Source of the DNA: Triglochin maritima
Lineage: Eukaryota > Streptophyta > Magnoliopsida > Alismatales > Juncaginaceae
Direction: 5' to 3'
DNA length: 64,000 bases
Assembly: GCA_963682175.1 (NCBI GenBank)
Contig: OY821787.1
Coordinates: forward strand, 12,068,501-12,132,500
A program made the position numbers and the translations under genes. The notes below the pieces were generated by a model. It was given only the letters and a program-made list of their open reading frames with translations, was not told where the DNA came from and did no database searches. This document shows, one piece after another, positions 35,727-47,142 of the stretch. Numbering within the stretch: position 1 is the first letter of the stretch; each line of letters starts with the position of its first letter.

Positions 35727-37095
35727 CATTATGCATAGAACATACATTGTAGTGCTAATATCTACAGGTGATCAAGACTCAATGAAGAATGGAATGAAGT
35801 CAAGACATGTAATCAAGCTTCTTGAAGACATGTAATTTTACTTTGTTTGAGTCTTAGGAACTTATGTGAACTTGAGCATACAAGAGTTGAAATTCATTCA
35901 CATAGACTCTAGGGAACCTATAGAAGTCACATACAAAATTCCATATCAATCTGACTTGAATAGGCAACCCAATTCAGTAGGATAACCAAGTTGTATTGAA
36001 TTGTCTGCACCCAAATGGTCGACTGACAGGTCTCCGGTTGACAAGTGGAACTTTACCCTTGGTTTCGTCGACCGACTTTGACTTTCTGGTCGACCGATTG
36101 ACCAGTATTTTCATGATGGCAGTTAACCTTATCGTATTATACAATAGTCGTATATTTTCCCTAACCCCCCAAAATGTATTTGTCAAATGGTCAACCGATT
36201 ACCCAAAAATGGTCGGCCGAATGTAGACATCTCGTGTGGCCAAAAGTGCCTCTTATTTTTGGTTGACCGGACCTTTTTCATGTGTTCCACCGATATATCT
36301 TTAACCTTACCAAAAACCTCAGATCAGTCGACCGTCCCACTTTTGGTCGACCATTCACTTAAGTCATACACCAAATAGGTTCAACCAAAGCTTAAGGTGG
36401 TTCGAATGTTTCCTTTTTTGTAAGGAAACGTTGACCGTTTAGATTGTCTTGGTCGACCATTGTGGGATAGAATTGTTGAACTTCAGTTTCTATTTTATGT
36501 ATATTACATACAACGTACCCAATTCTTCCCCAACGTCTAAATCTCTCTAGGAGATTATAAATAGGGATCCATACACCATATTTACACAACTCTCATATTT
36601 CCAATTGCTCCATACCCTAGAGAAACTTCTCTCAATCCTAAAATCCACAATCTTATACACTCCATGCTAAAACTTCACCACTTGACCAAATTCCACATTA
36701 TATTCAAGGGTGCTCAAAGTTAGAGTGTCCAAATACTCTAGTTACTTATTTCCATTAAAGTTGTAAAGGTTTCGGTGAAAGCCCAAAGCATCCTTATCGG
36801 ATTGTGAGAGGAAGTAACCAAGCTTGCAAGTTTGTTTGCAAGGCTTGCATAGTAAAGGCCTTCTCTCCCGGCTCGGAACTGGGAGTGGTTAGTGAAGACG
36901 TAGGCAGAGCTCGCGGGGTCGAGCGAATCTTGCAAGAGAGGAAGTAGGCGGATGACTGAACCTCTATAAAACCCGTCGTGTTCACTTGTGGTTTGATTGC
37001 TTTTCTCTACTTGTTTTTAATTGTTAATTCTGCTGCATGTTTAGTAGTGATTGGGCAAATTTGATTACATAATTAGGGTCATATACGATCCTACA
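35727..37095 (+). repeat. S1 5' LTR, first ~80 bp missing
   Basis: Plus-strand Sirevirus-like LTR ending ATCCTACA at 37095, before a primer site. It aligns with the reverse complement of 57065-58526 from about base 80 on. The palindrome cluster is at 36010-36460, mostly degraded (GGTCGACCGA, GGTCAACCGA). TATAAATA is at 36556-36563. Confidence 0.82.
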
Positions 37096-37096
37096 A

Positions 37097-37109
37097 TTGG
37101 TATCGGAGC
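37097..37109 (+). promoter_or_regulatory. S1 primer binding site
   Basis: TTGGTATCGGAGC, one base off the Met-tRNA-type TGGTATCAGAGC site, directly after the LTR. Confidence 0.75.
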
Positions 37110-37148
37110 GTCGGTTGTAAATTTCATATACTTAATCGTATTTTAGCA

Positions 37149-37822
37149 TGACATCTTTATCTAATCATGTAGAGGGTTTGTGCACAACTAGACCACCTTT
37201 ACTAAATAGGTCAAATTATGATTATTGGAAGAATGTAATGAAGATATTCTTTATTTCTAGTGACCTTAAGTAATGGATGTTTCTCCAAAACCCCTACACA
37301 CCTCCTAAGGAAGAAGTGTTAGCTACTTTAACTATGGCAAAAATGGAGGAATATGAAAGGAATTCCACTATTATGAACATCTTATGAGGGTGAATATAAT
37401 AGGATTAGAGGTTATGATAGCGCACATGAGATTTGGCATAGACTTCAAATGCATCATAAGGGAAATAGTAAAACTAAACAAACACAAATTAGTCTCATCA
37501 TGCATAAATATGAAATTTTCACTATACAACCCGGTGAGAACATAAGCGAGATGAACACTCGCTTCACCGATATTACTAACTCTCTCAATGTTCATGGAAG
37601 AAATTTTAGTGAGGGAAACATGGCTAGAAAGTTCCTCTGGTCGCTCGACAACGAATGAGAAGACAAGGTTGTTACAATTGAAGAAGCGCATGACATTTCC
37701 CAACAAAAGATGGAGGACTTAATTGGAAACCTTATGGCTTATGAACTCCAAATGAGTCATCAAAAGGAAAAAGAAGCCTCCAAGAAGAACTCAACATTGG
37801 CTTTGCACGTACAACTCAATAC
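37149..37822 (+). pseudogene. S1 Gag (Sirevirus-like), truncated
   Basis: ATG at 37149 starts MTSLSNHVEGLCTTRPPLLN. The UBN2-type capsid region follows (SNYDYWKNVMKIF, IWHRLQMHHKG, ISLIMHKYEIF, ENISEMNTRFTDI, ARKFLWSL, MEDLIGNLMAYEL). Stops lie near 37270, 37385 and 37657, with a frame change in between. Homology to the S3 Gag ends near 37815, where B6 LTR sequence begins. All pol is gone. Confidence 0.82.
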
Positions 37823-38919
37823 ATTCATGCATTCTCTACTAATGAAGCATCCATACATAACAAACCATTTACCCAAACATGATGATCTATTACAAGCAAC
37901 ATGATTAACTCCAGATCTAGCATTAGAGAAATACCCAACGGGGTTATTATCCCATCTAATATAAGTTAAGCAAGTTACATGCATAGATCTACATTAAGAA
38001 TATGAAATGACATAAGATAAGAGGAACTCATCACTAATAGTTCACATAATCTACATTACCTCCACCCCCAAATGGGGTGGATCTACTTTCTACTCATGGT
38101 AACAACTATGGAAAGCAAGAAACCTACATTAAACATGGTAAGAAAAAGGAAACTACTAAATCTACCAACAAAACATAAAAATACATGGATAGAAACAAAG
38201 GTAGAGAAGAGAGGAATCCAAATCTTCCTTTAGATTAACAAAAGAGTAACATAACAAGCTTCAAAGCCCACCTTTCTCTACTACCCAAATTTGGTAAAAC
38301 CTAATTTTTTTCTAATGGTGGAGGTTGAGAAGAAGAAAAAGGTAGGAAAAACATTGATATTTATAGAAGAAAGAGAGGTGTAGATGAAGCTGGAAGCAAT
38401 TCAACGACTCTAATTGCTTTCTCTATGGTCTGGTACACCCAAAATATAAAGAAGCTCGAGCCACAGCAGAAATTAGGGCGCATTTGGGCCAAAATGATCC
38501 GCCAGTAGTGGATATTTTGTGTATGATCCGTCCCGATTTTCTCAGCAACTTCAGTTCTCTATTTTGCACGTGGGGTGCAATCCAGGTCCGCTGGTTTGAG
38601 TCTATTTGGTCTTAAATTCCCAAATACTCTTCAAGATCATGGTATTGAGGGATTTATGCTCCTGAAATGCTTTTCTTTCGTTCAGGTCCCTCCGAGTTTC
38701 ATCTGGGTCCTTCCTGAATTGTAGATGAATCCTCGAGCATGACAAACAAGTACAAGATGCTTCAATAAGGTCATTTCTTTTTGCTTTTAGGTCATTTTTA
38801 GTTCCTTTCTCCTCTTTATTACCTAAAACCTTAAACACATCAATCAAACACTCGAGTAGCACAAAATTGGGGTAAAACAAAGGATACATAGCATGAATGC
38901 AATGATTTGTTACTAATCA
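37823..38919 (-). repeat. B6: divergent B-like 3' LTR, truncated
   Basis: On the minus strand it begins TGATTAGTAACAAATC at 38919, right after a B-type polypurine tract, and runs left to about 37823, where its end is lost. It has a TATA region (TATAAATA, minus, near 38360) but I find no clear palindrome pair upstream; a GGATCAT...GGATCAT direct repeat is there instead. It is too different from the other B LTRs to be the same subfamily. Confidence 0.68.
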
Positions 38920-39150
38920 AATACCCCCACACTTATATTTTGCTAGTCCCGAGCAAAACAAAGAAAGAGCATATGAAAAGGGAAATCCTAACTCACTTTT
39001 GTAAGAATCACGGTTGCACTTAGCACGTGCAACAAACCATTAAACACATTTGTCGCCAAGGAGGATGTGTGGTGTCTCCTGAAGGTTTTCAGTGGATATA
39101 CCCACAAAATATGAACATTAATGCATTATTCAACTTAGCAACAAGACTCG
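38920..39150 (-). other. B6 3' internal end with structured-RNA block
   Basis: Minus-strand polypurine tract (GTGTGGGGGTATT) at 38920-38933, then the conserved block at 38986-39081. H3 is a perfect GTTGCAC/GTGCAAC stem, H4 is present, and H2 is reduced to about three pairs but keeps a GCGA loop. This marks B6 as the 3' end of a minus-strand B-type element whose other part is absent. Confidence 0.62.
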
Positions 39151-39375
39151 ATAGACCAACTTTTTGTTGAATTTTGTGCCACATGTATATTTTTAAAAAT
39201 TTACAAGCTATTAGGATCGGTCTTCATATTTTTCAATAATTTTATATACAAAACATCCTAATTGTATTTCAATATATATTCTATACCAATTAATATTGAA
39301 ATACATAGATTTGATCATACCTAAGGGATTATCAAATCTCTTTTACCAATCAGAAGTCGGGTTGCACGTCGGATT
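39151..39375. other. Unassigned AT-rich spacer
   Basis: 225 bp with no match that I can see to any element in the window and no coding frame. It may be the rest of B6, or original host DNA. Confidence 0.4.
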
Positions 39376-40611
39376 TGTAGGATCATGTATGACCGTAATT
39401 TTAATCACTTTTAACATAATTACCTACTTGCTTAAGCAATCAAGAATACACAGTGGAATTTAAAACAAGCAAGTAACTGAAGGAAATATGCAAACCACAA
39501 AGGAGACAATGGATTTTTATAGAGGTTCGGCACCCCACCCGGGTCCTAGTCCTCTCTTGCAAGCTCCGCTCGAATCGCCGAGCTCCACTCACGACTTCAC
39601 TATCCACTCCCCGTTCTGGGCCAAGAGAGAACATCTTTACAATCTTTAAGCTCATGAACAACCCTCGTTGAGCTTGCCTCCTACACTCACAATCCGAGAG
39701 GGACGCTTCGGGCTTTCACCAAAACCTTTACACTTTCTTGACAGCAACAAACTTGAGTGGGACAATCACTCTCTAAACTTGAGCACACTTGAGAAAGAGA
39801 AGAATTGATCTAAAGTGTCGAAATTGAGGCTTGGAGTGTTTGGAATGATCTCTGTAATGTAGGAGGCAAGTAAGTGTGGGAGAGTTGTGTAATTGTGTCT
39901 TGGACAACTCTATTTATTAGCTACTAAGAGGTTATAGCCATTGGGGTAAGTTTCGTAAGTGTTTATGTAAGATACACACAATAGAAACCTGCAGCACACA
40001 TTTCAGAACAAGTTCGGTCGACCGAATCGGGTCTCACGGTAGGCAATTTTGAACAAGGTTCGATCGACCGATAAGGGAACGGTCGAACGGATCAGGCTAT
40101 AACTTAGGTTCACTTAAGTCATCGGTCGGACACCGAGATAGGTTCGGTCGACCGTAAACTTCCAGACTCAATGGGGTTTGACAAAAACGTTCATATTCGG
40201 TCGATCGAAACAAGGTCCATGGTCGACCAGAGACTACCAGGCACTTGGAGTTTGTTAAGACATTTAGGTTCGATCGACCAAAATAAGGTCCACGGTCGAC
40301 CGATAGGCATTTGTATTTTGGGGTTTGGCTGAATAATGAGAATACGACCGTTGGTATAATACGACAAGTCTAACGGTTAAAAACTGTGTAGATGGTCGAC
40401 CAGTCTGGTAGTAAAATTCACTATTTGTTAAAGGAAACAAACAGTCGACCGAAGGTCTAAACGGTCGACCAAAATGGCTCTGGCAGTTCTAGTTAGTGAA
40501 TCCCGGTCTAAGTTTGGGTGATCTATTGAAGTCCAATTGATGTGATATTTTGTGTGTGACTTCTATAGGGAACCTAGTGTGTGTTTGATTAGTTTTTATC
40601 TCAAGTATGCT
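39376..40611 (-). repeat. S2: Sirevirus-like LTR, cut by B5
   Basis: The plus strand begins TGTAGGATCATG at 39376 (the LTR's 3' end on the minus strand) and continues to 40611, where B5 starts after CAAGTATGCT. The palindrome cluster is at 40012-40480, with perfect CGGTCGACCG near 40016 and 40293. The missing part should lie beyond the far end of B5, outside the window. Confidence 0.8.
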
Positions 40612-41999
40612 TGATTGAAATTAAGTTTAACCGCAAGTGCACGATCGTCGGTGAAGACGTGGAAAATACGGGTTGATCCACAGGGAGGTGTGTTGACTCT
40701 GGTTCGTTCAAAGGCAAGTGGGAAAAGAGGGGAGAAGAAATTGCTTACATTAAACTAAAGTATGTTAAACTAGCACAAACGATCAAGGAACATGAAAGCA
40801 CGAGACGAAATAAAACTAAATTAAGTGACTAATAAAAGCAATCTGGAAATCAGGAATGAAAACCCCTAAATGGTGGAGTGTGTGTACACATGAAATAAGT
40901 GCTGATGAATGCATTCAATAGAGCATAAGTGTAGGTAGTGTTGCTATGCATAAGAAGTACCTCATGGCAAGACCTATCATCTAAATCACTAACCTAAGTG
41001 ATTAATATGAGCATGTACAAGTTTGTTATCAAGAACCTGAACAAGCATGGGATGTACCTAATGACTATGACAGAAACCATCAAGTTACGCATTCTTTTTA
41101 ATTCAAACAAGCATACTCACATTCATCACATAAAACCACATATAGCATTCATTCCATTCTACATGACATGTATAAACATCAACTCCACCCCCAAAGGGGG
41201 ATGGAACTACTCACTACTCATTAAACTACAAACTATATTAAGAAAAGGAAACATTCTAATTAAGTTTACTAAGACAAAAAAGAATTAAACTAAGCATGCA
41301 AGAATCAAAAGAGGAGACAACATTAAGCAAACTAAAAAAATATTTTATTTACATAACTCACATTACAAGTAGCATTCTTCTCCACTTGAGGTTTGCTCCA
41401 AGGCTTACTCTAAGTAGAGAGAACGCCACCAAGCAATGGGTGAATACAAAGAAGGAGGAAGAGTTCTATTTATAGTCATAGAAAAAGGTAACCTGAGACA
41501 ATCCGGTATGGGACTAAACGCATTCCACAAATGGACTAAATAGACACTAATACACCACCCGGCTGAGGATTATTGGGTTTGGATCCAAATGGACCGCCAA
41601 TTGGCAGTTTGGGACATCCAATTGGCGGTCTGGATTGCGCTGATCGGGTTGTGCTTTGGTGGAGACTTTTGTGGATCGATTTCTTCATGTTTGGTGCACC
41701 CGAAGTGGTTGTTGGAGCTTAGACCCGAATCTAATTGCCAAAATACTCCTTATGATAGTGTGGAGCTTCTTTATTTGCTCATTGGTCCTTTTTGGTTTTA
41801 CATCCGGGTCATTTTGTCTTACATATCAGTCCATAAGTCTTGCATCTTAGTCCGTTTCCTTACTTTTATGTCATTTTGAGTCTCTTCTTCTCAAACATGT
41901 TTATTCTTGAAATTTAAACACAAAACTCGTTACGTAGCATTTCTTAGGCCAAAATAAAGGATATAAGACACAAATATATGCATGATATGATGTCAATAA
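40612..41999 (-). repeat. B5 3' LTR
   Basis: 1,388 bp. On the minus strand it begins TTATTGACATC at 41999 (TG mutated to TT) after AATACCCCC (the polypurine tract read on the plus strand) and ends AATTTCAATCA at 40612. Palindromes are at 41591-41608 (GGACCGCCAATTGGCAGT) and 41613-41630 (GACATCCAATTGGCGGTC). Confidence 0.85.
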
Positions 42000-42372
42000 A
42001 ATACCCCCACGCCTAACTTTTGCTAGTCCCGAGCAAAAAATGAAAGAAAGGAAAAAGCATACGTAAAATAGGGAAATCCTAACTCACTTTCCTAGGAATC
42101 ACGGTCGCACTTAGCATGTGCAACAAGCCCTTAAACCCCCTTGTCTCCAAGGAGAAGGAATGTTGTCTCCTGATGGTTTTTAGCGGATACACCCACAAAA
42201 TCCGAACATAGATACATTATTCAACCTAGTACACGACTCGATGGACTCATCATTGTCGATCATTGGACACGGTAATTCTATGGGCCACACTATATAGGTA
42301 TTTAGTCCACACACCTAGCCTAATGAACCATTCGTGTAAGTTAGTTAAGGACTTAAGTGATAGACATGGGCA
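42000..42372 (-). other. B5 3' internal end with structured-RNA block
   Basis: Polypurine tract at 42000-42010 (minus strand). The folded block is at 42078-42173. H2 on the minus strand is TCTCCTTG-GAGA-CAAGGGGG (42136-42155), eight pairs including two G-T, GNRA loop. H3 is GTTGCAC/GTGCGAC with one G-T pair. It ends at the A2 insertion after GGGCA. Confidence 0.65.
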
Positions 42373-43588
42373 TGAAGGGAATGTGTTCTAAAAGTTTTAC
42401 TTTTAAATGTCAATTATTATGAATTGAATGAGAAATAATTTTGTTCCTTGTTTATGTTATTCGTCTCTTAGAAGTGTTAAGGAAGAGACTCTTGGTCCTT
42501 AACCGTAGAGCTCTAAAACATATTGGTTTACATAAAACAAAAGATATTCGCAATCATGGTAATTAACATGGGACATTAATTACCGAGTTAAGATTGTCGT
42601 GTTGGTCATAGATCATTGTAGCTCTACATGTGAGTGACAACACATGTACACAAAAGAGGAAAATATTACTTTTGTATACTGAATAGACCTAATAAGTAAA
42701 ACATTATAGAATTGTGTTTTCTGTGTCATTAATATTTTACTGTGTCTTTGGTCCTTTGATATGAGACTTATATCCGATCACTTAAGAATTGCTTAATTAG
42801 ACTAGTGTCTTGAGCTATCGATGAGTGTAGTGTAAAGGCATTAGTTGGTTAAGTATGACTTTTGTTTGAGAAGATAGTTAGTCAAAAGATTATCATTGCC
42901 CCTTTTAATTGAGTGATGATATTAGTGGGCCCCTTGATAAAGCAAAGTTATAATGTGCACAATGTGATTTGAGTTAAGTCACATATTTGTAACTAGCTTA
43001 AAGAGATCAAGAAATGAATACTAATACAAAGATGACACAATACTACTTTGTGTGTATTCTTAATATCATGAGGCAAGGGACGGACACAAGAGGTTCACTC
43101 CATCACTAGATGGATCGGGTTTTGGTCCTAGTGGAATTAAGACATCTAACTAATTGGGAGCTATAATGTGTAGCTAGATATTGCTTATAGCTTGTGGTAT
43201 TAAGCTCTTAATATCACTGCCAACTTAGTTTAGATCCTCACATAGGTCACACCACAAAACTGGGAAACAAGAAATGGAGATTTTTAGTTCATAAGATGTG
43301 TCGGGTTTCATGTAGAAAATATCACACATGGGGTGAACAAACAAAATCAAAATTATGTTATGATTAATAACATAATTAGAATCTAAATTAAATTCATATG
43401 TGCTGTAAATATTATGGGGTGTAATGATTTATCGTTACATAGGATAATATGTTACATAAGTTGTGAATTTACTACTAATCCCCATGTGTCAAATTTTGTA
43501 GGGGTAAAACCGAAATTTGACCAATCAGCAGAACAGTGCTCAACGGTCGACCGAACAACAGTAAACGGTCGACCGGTCGGTGCACGGT
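42373..43588 (+). repeat. A2 5' LTR fragment
   Basis: Aligns with 47143-48358. It breaks after GTGCACGGT; in the 3' LTR that position reads GTGCACGGTCGACCG, so B4 went in inside a palindrome. Palindromes remain near 43544-43575. Confidence 0.88.
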
Positions 43589-45124
43589 TGATTGCCATCA
43601 TTTCATGTTTATATTTGTATCTTATATCCATTATCTTTCACCTAAACAATGTTATGTTACGAGTTTTATGTTTAGTTTTCAGGAATAAATAGGTTTGAAG
43701 AGATGAAGCATAAGAGGACTCAAAAGCTGGGAAAAAGGACTGAATTGTGAGATCTGGTGACTAAGATGCAAGGGAGAAGGACCTGAATGTAAGACAGAAG
43801 GACCTAAGAGCCAAACAGAATACTCCACACCATCATGGGGAGTATTTTACCAATTCGATTCGGGTCGGAGCTCCAACAAGTCAAGTAACCGCATCAAAGA
43901 CCAACAATACCAGAAAGAAAAGCCCACAACAAAATCCAACGCGATCCGTAGTGTTTGGACCGCCAATTGGCGGTCCATATTACTCAGGATCCGCCCAAAT
44001 TTCTCCTGGACTTGTATTAATATTCGTTTAGGCTATTTTTGGTATTGGTTTAGTCCCACATCGGGGGATTGTCCCCGATTAGCTTTTTCTATGCTTATAA
44101 ATAGAACTCTTCACCTTCCATTGTAATTACCCATGGCTTGGTGGCATTCTCCCTACTAAGGAGTGAGCCTTGAAGCAAAAACTCGAGGTGGAGAAGAATG
44201 CTACCTTCAATGTGAGTCATTTGTTAATAAAATAATTCTTCTAGTTTCTTTTAATCTTGTCTTTTAATTTGTGCATGTTTGTTTAGTCTTTCCTTTCCTT
44301 TTAAACTTCTTTAATAATTCTTGCTTTCTTAATTAACTTTCATTTCAGTATTATGCTTTCTTTTGTTAATATAGTTAGTGTAATGAGTAGTGAGTAGTTC
44401 CATCCCCATTTAGGGGGTGGAGAAATATGTGATATAATCATGTAGTGTATTAAGTGTGTGTTATCTTTATCCCTTGAGCTTTATATGATTTCCATAACCA
44501 TCTAATGGGTTTTCACTCTTATCTTTGATATGCTAATGCTCTTGAATGAAGCTTAGCTTATGCTTTGATTAGTGGACCTATTTTATGGGGAATAATAAGG
44601 TTAGGATATGGATGAAGTTAATATTGGAAACACAATTTGTAGTGTATGTGCTATTATTGCCTTTACCTTAGCTAATGTCTTGTATGTTTTAATGATGTAG
44701 TCTTATCTTAATTCATGTGGAGGCATAGTAGGGTCTAGTCTTTATACTTGAGTTCATTTAGCTTCATTCCAATTATTGTCTTGTATGTTTTAATGATGTA
44801 CTCTTATCTTAATTCATGTGGAGGCAAAGTTGGATGTAGTTTTATGATTTCATGCACTACATGTTTTGAGGAGCTTAATTGAACACACAAACACATCATC
44901 ATATTCACATTAGTTCTCTACCCCCTATGGGGCTTAGTTTTATTTCTTATCTTCATTTCCTTTTTGCATCTTAGTGTAGTTTAGTGTAACCAACCTTTCT
45001 CTCCTTCTTTTTACCTATCGCCTTCGAACAAACCAATCGTCAACACACCTCCCAGTGGACGACCCGTATTTGCCACCGCTTCAACGCGGCCGTGCACTTG
45101 CGGTTTAAATAAAACGATCAATCA
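43589..45124 (+). repeat. B4 5' LTR
   Basis: 1,536 bp, TGATTGCCATC...CGATCAATCA, followed by a primer site. It is the cleanest B LTR for the palindrome. A near-tandem duplication of about 55 bp (GTCTTGTATGTTTTAATGAT...) occurs at 44677 and 44778. TATAAATA is at 44096-44103. Confidence 0.9.
43956..43977 (+). promoter_or_regulatory. Perfect 22-bp palindrome in B4 U3
   Basis: Every base of 43956-43977 pairs with its mirror; the core is ACCGCCAATTGGCGGT. It lies 118 bp upstream of the TATA box. A second dyad, ATCGGGG/CCCCGAT, lies at 44070-44089, just before the TATA box. Confidence 0.8.
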
Positions 45125-46215
45125 AGTTTTTGGCGCCGTTGCCGGGGAGGTGCTCTGTCCAGACGTTGGTTTGGACGATTCGAGGGGTTTTTAATTTTTT
45201 GTTTCCAGTTTTTCTTCATTTCAGGGAACCATAGGATCAAGGGGAGGCTACTGGACAAGTTTGAGGACCAGAAACTCCAAAAGGACCGCCAATCAGCGGT
45301 TGGAGACCGCCAATTGGCAGCCTGGTGAGAGTTACGTGCTTCCAAAAATTTTCTGGTAGTTAGTTCTGTAATTTGTGTTATCTGGGAGCCCTATTTTGCA
45401 TGCTGTGACTTCTAGTTTGCTCCTAGATTTAATTTCAACCCCCTTTAATCAACTCGGATCATAAAACTCAAAGCAAAAGATTAGACTTCTTGCCATCTAG
45501 GTCATGCATCATGTGTAGACCTTGCATGCATTTGTCTTTTCTTTGCTTTACATTTTGTTGTTGATTGCTGGCTTGAGGTACGTGCACCCAAATCTCTCAT
45601 TCATGCATGTTTCAGTCATGCATTAGTTAGTAAGGTGCATCGGGACAAGAGTGAGTTGAGCGTTTGATTGGAGTGATTGATTGCTAGATTTAAGCTCAAA
45701 ACACTACTAAGGAGGGGTTGTCCCATAAAAGATAAGGTGGGGGATTTCATCACCCTTTCCTTGGCCCCACAAATCACGCTTAATCAAAGCCTTAATTCTA
45801 AAAGCAAGTAGACATTGGCCCTAAGGATTTTGGACGCACTAGGAGAGTGATCTAGTTGAGACCGTCATGGCCTGATCAGCGTTGCCTACCTTGTCGATAG
45901 TAGGAGGTGCTAGATCTCCGGATCTGGTATCACTTGCTGGGCATTGTGGTCTTCGTTGTAGGGAGGTGAGGCGTGTCGAGACTAGTGACCTCGAATTTAG
46001 GCGTCGTCTAGCCTAAGGTCCCATTGCCTTACATTGTTTGAGCCGTGCTTGCTAGATTAGGCTTCTACCCTCTTCCGTTACCCACGCTAGCTTTAGGGAT
46101 TCTTCCCTTCTCCTCTGAGTCATCTTCTTCTCACCTTCTTCTACGTTATATTCTCCTCCCTTTTACACTCTCTGGTAACGTTTGTAGGGTCGAGTCGAGC
46201 ACTTTTTGCGAGCTT
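45125..46215 (+). other. B4 primer site and leader
   Basis: Primer site TGGCGCCGTTGCCGGGG at 45131-45147, an exact tRNA-Asp-type site. Palindromes ACCGC/GCGGT at 45285-45300 and GCCAATTGGC at 45309-45318 repeat the U3 pair. The block shared with C leaders (GGTGGGGGATTTCATCACCC, AGACATTGGCCC) is near 45745-45825. It ends in GTCGAGTCGAGCAC at the junction with A2. Confidence 0.75.
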
Positions 46216-47058
46216 GGCCTAAGTCAACGTACATACATTGACAAGGTCTTGGAAAGGTTCAAGATGAACAACTCCAAAAAGGGCAGTGTGCCAATGAGTA
46301 TGGGTGTGCAACTCAAGAAGTCCCAACGTGCACAATCACGTAAGGACTTAGAGTACATGAAGGATGTCCCTTATGCTTCGGCAATTGGGTCGATCATGTA
46401 CGTGATGACTTGCACAAGACCCGATGTTTCGTATGCTTTAAGCGTGACAAGTCGTCGCCAATCCAACGCAGTTCCTGAGCATTGGGTTGCGGTCAAGAAT
46501 ATCCTGAAGTACCTTAACCGGACTAAGGATAAGATTCTTGTTTATGGAGGACAATGGGAGTTGATAGCCGAGGGTTACTCGGATGCGAGTTTCATGAGTG
46601 ATCCAGACGATAGAAGGTCGCAATCAGGATACGTCTTCCTTCTGAATGGTGGAGCTGTGAGTTGCCGTAGTTGGAAGCAAAGCACTACAGCCAACTCAAC
46701 CACTGCTTCCGAAGTAATGGTTGTCGCTGAAGCGAGCAAGGAAGGAGTGTGGATTAAGAAGTTCCTTGAAGAGCTTGGAGTAGTTCCCACGAGTGAGGGA
46801 CCAGTAGAGCTATTTTGCGATAATAGTGCATCTATCTCGCAAATCAAGGATCCCAAATCACACCACAAAGTGAAGTACATGGATCGTAAGTACTTCGTGA
46901 CACGTGACCTCATCGACGAAGGAAAAATAAATCTTTTATGGGTGGACACCAACAGCAACACAACTGATCCATTCACAAAACCCTTATCCCAAGCCAAGGG
47001 CAAAATGTATTTCGAGTCCATGGCATTGAGGAACCATGTAGATTGGCTTGATGATTGA
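46216..47058 (+). pseudogene. A2 RT C-terminal part and RNase H
   Basis: From GLSQRTYIDKVLERF to WLDD and TGA at 47056-47058. There are no stops across 280 codons, which is better preserved than in A1. RNase H shows SDASFMSDPDD, SEVMVVAEA, CDNSASISQI and KYFVTRDLIDEG. An upstream frame (46045-46203) is leader sequence read through by chance. YVDD and all earlier domains are missing, so it is non-functional. Confidence 0.85.
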
Positions 47059-47142
47059 TATATAATGGGGTTTACCCTAGTTATTATTGTTTTATACATT
47101 GAGTATGTATGTGAAAGAAAACTTTAATAACAAGTGGGAGAT

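Noticed and set aside
46045..46215. N-terminal extension of the A2 RNase H frame, with a signal-peptide-like start
   Set aside because: This part is B4 leader sequence joined by deletion, so the hydrophobic start is chance.
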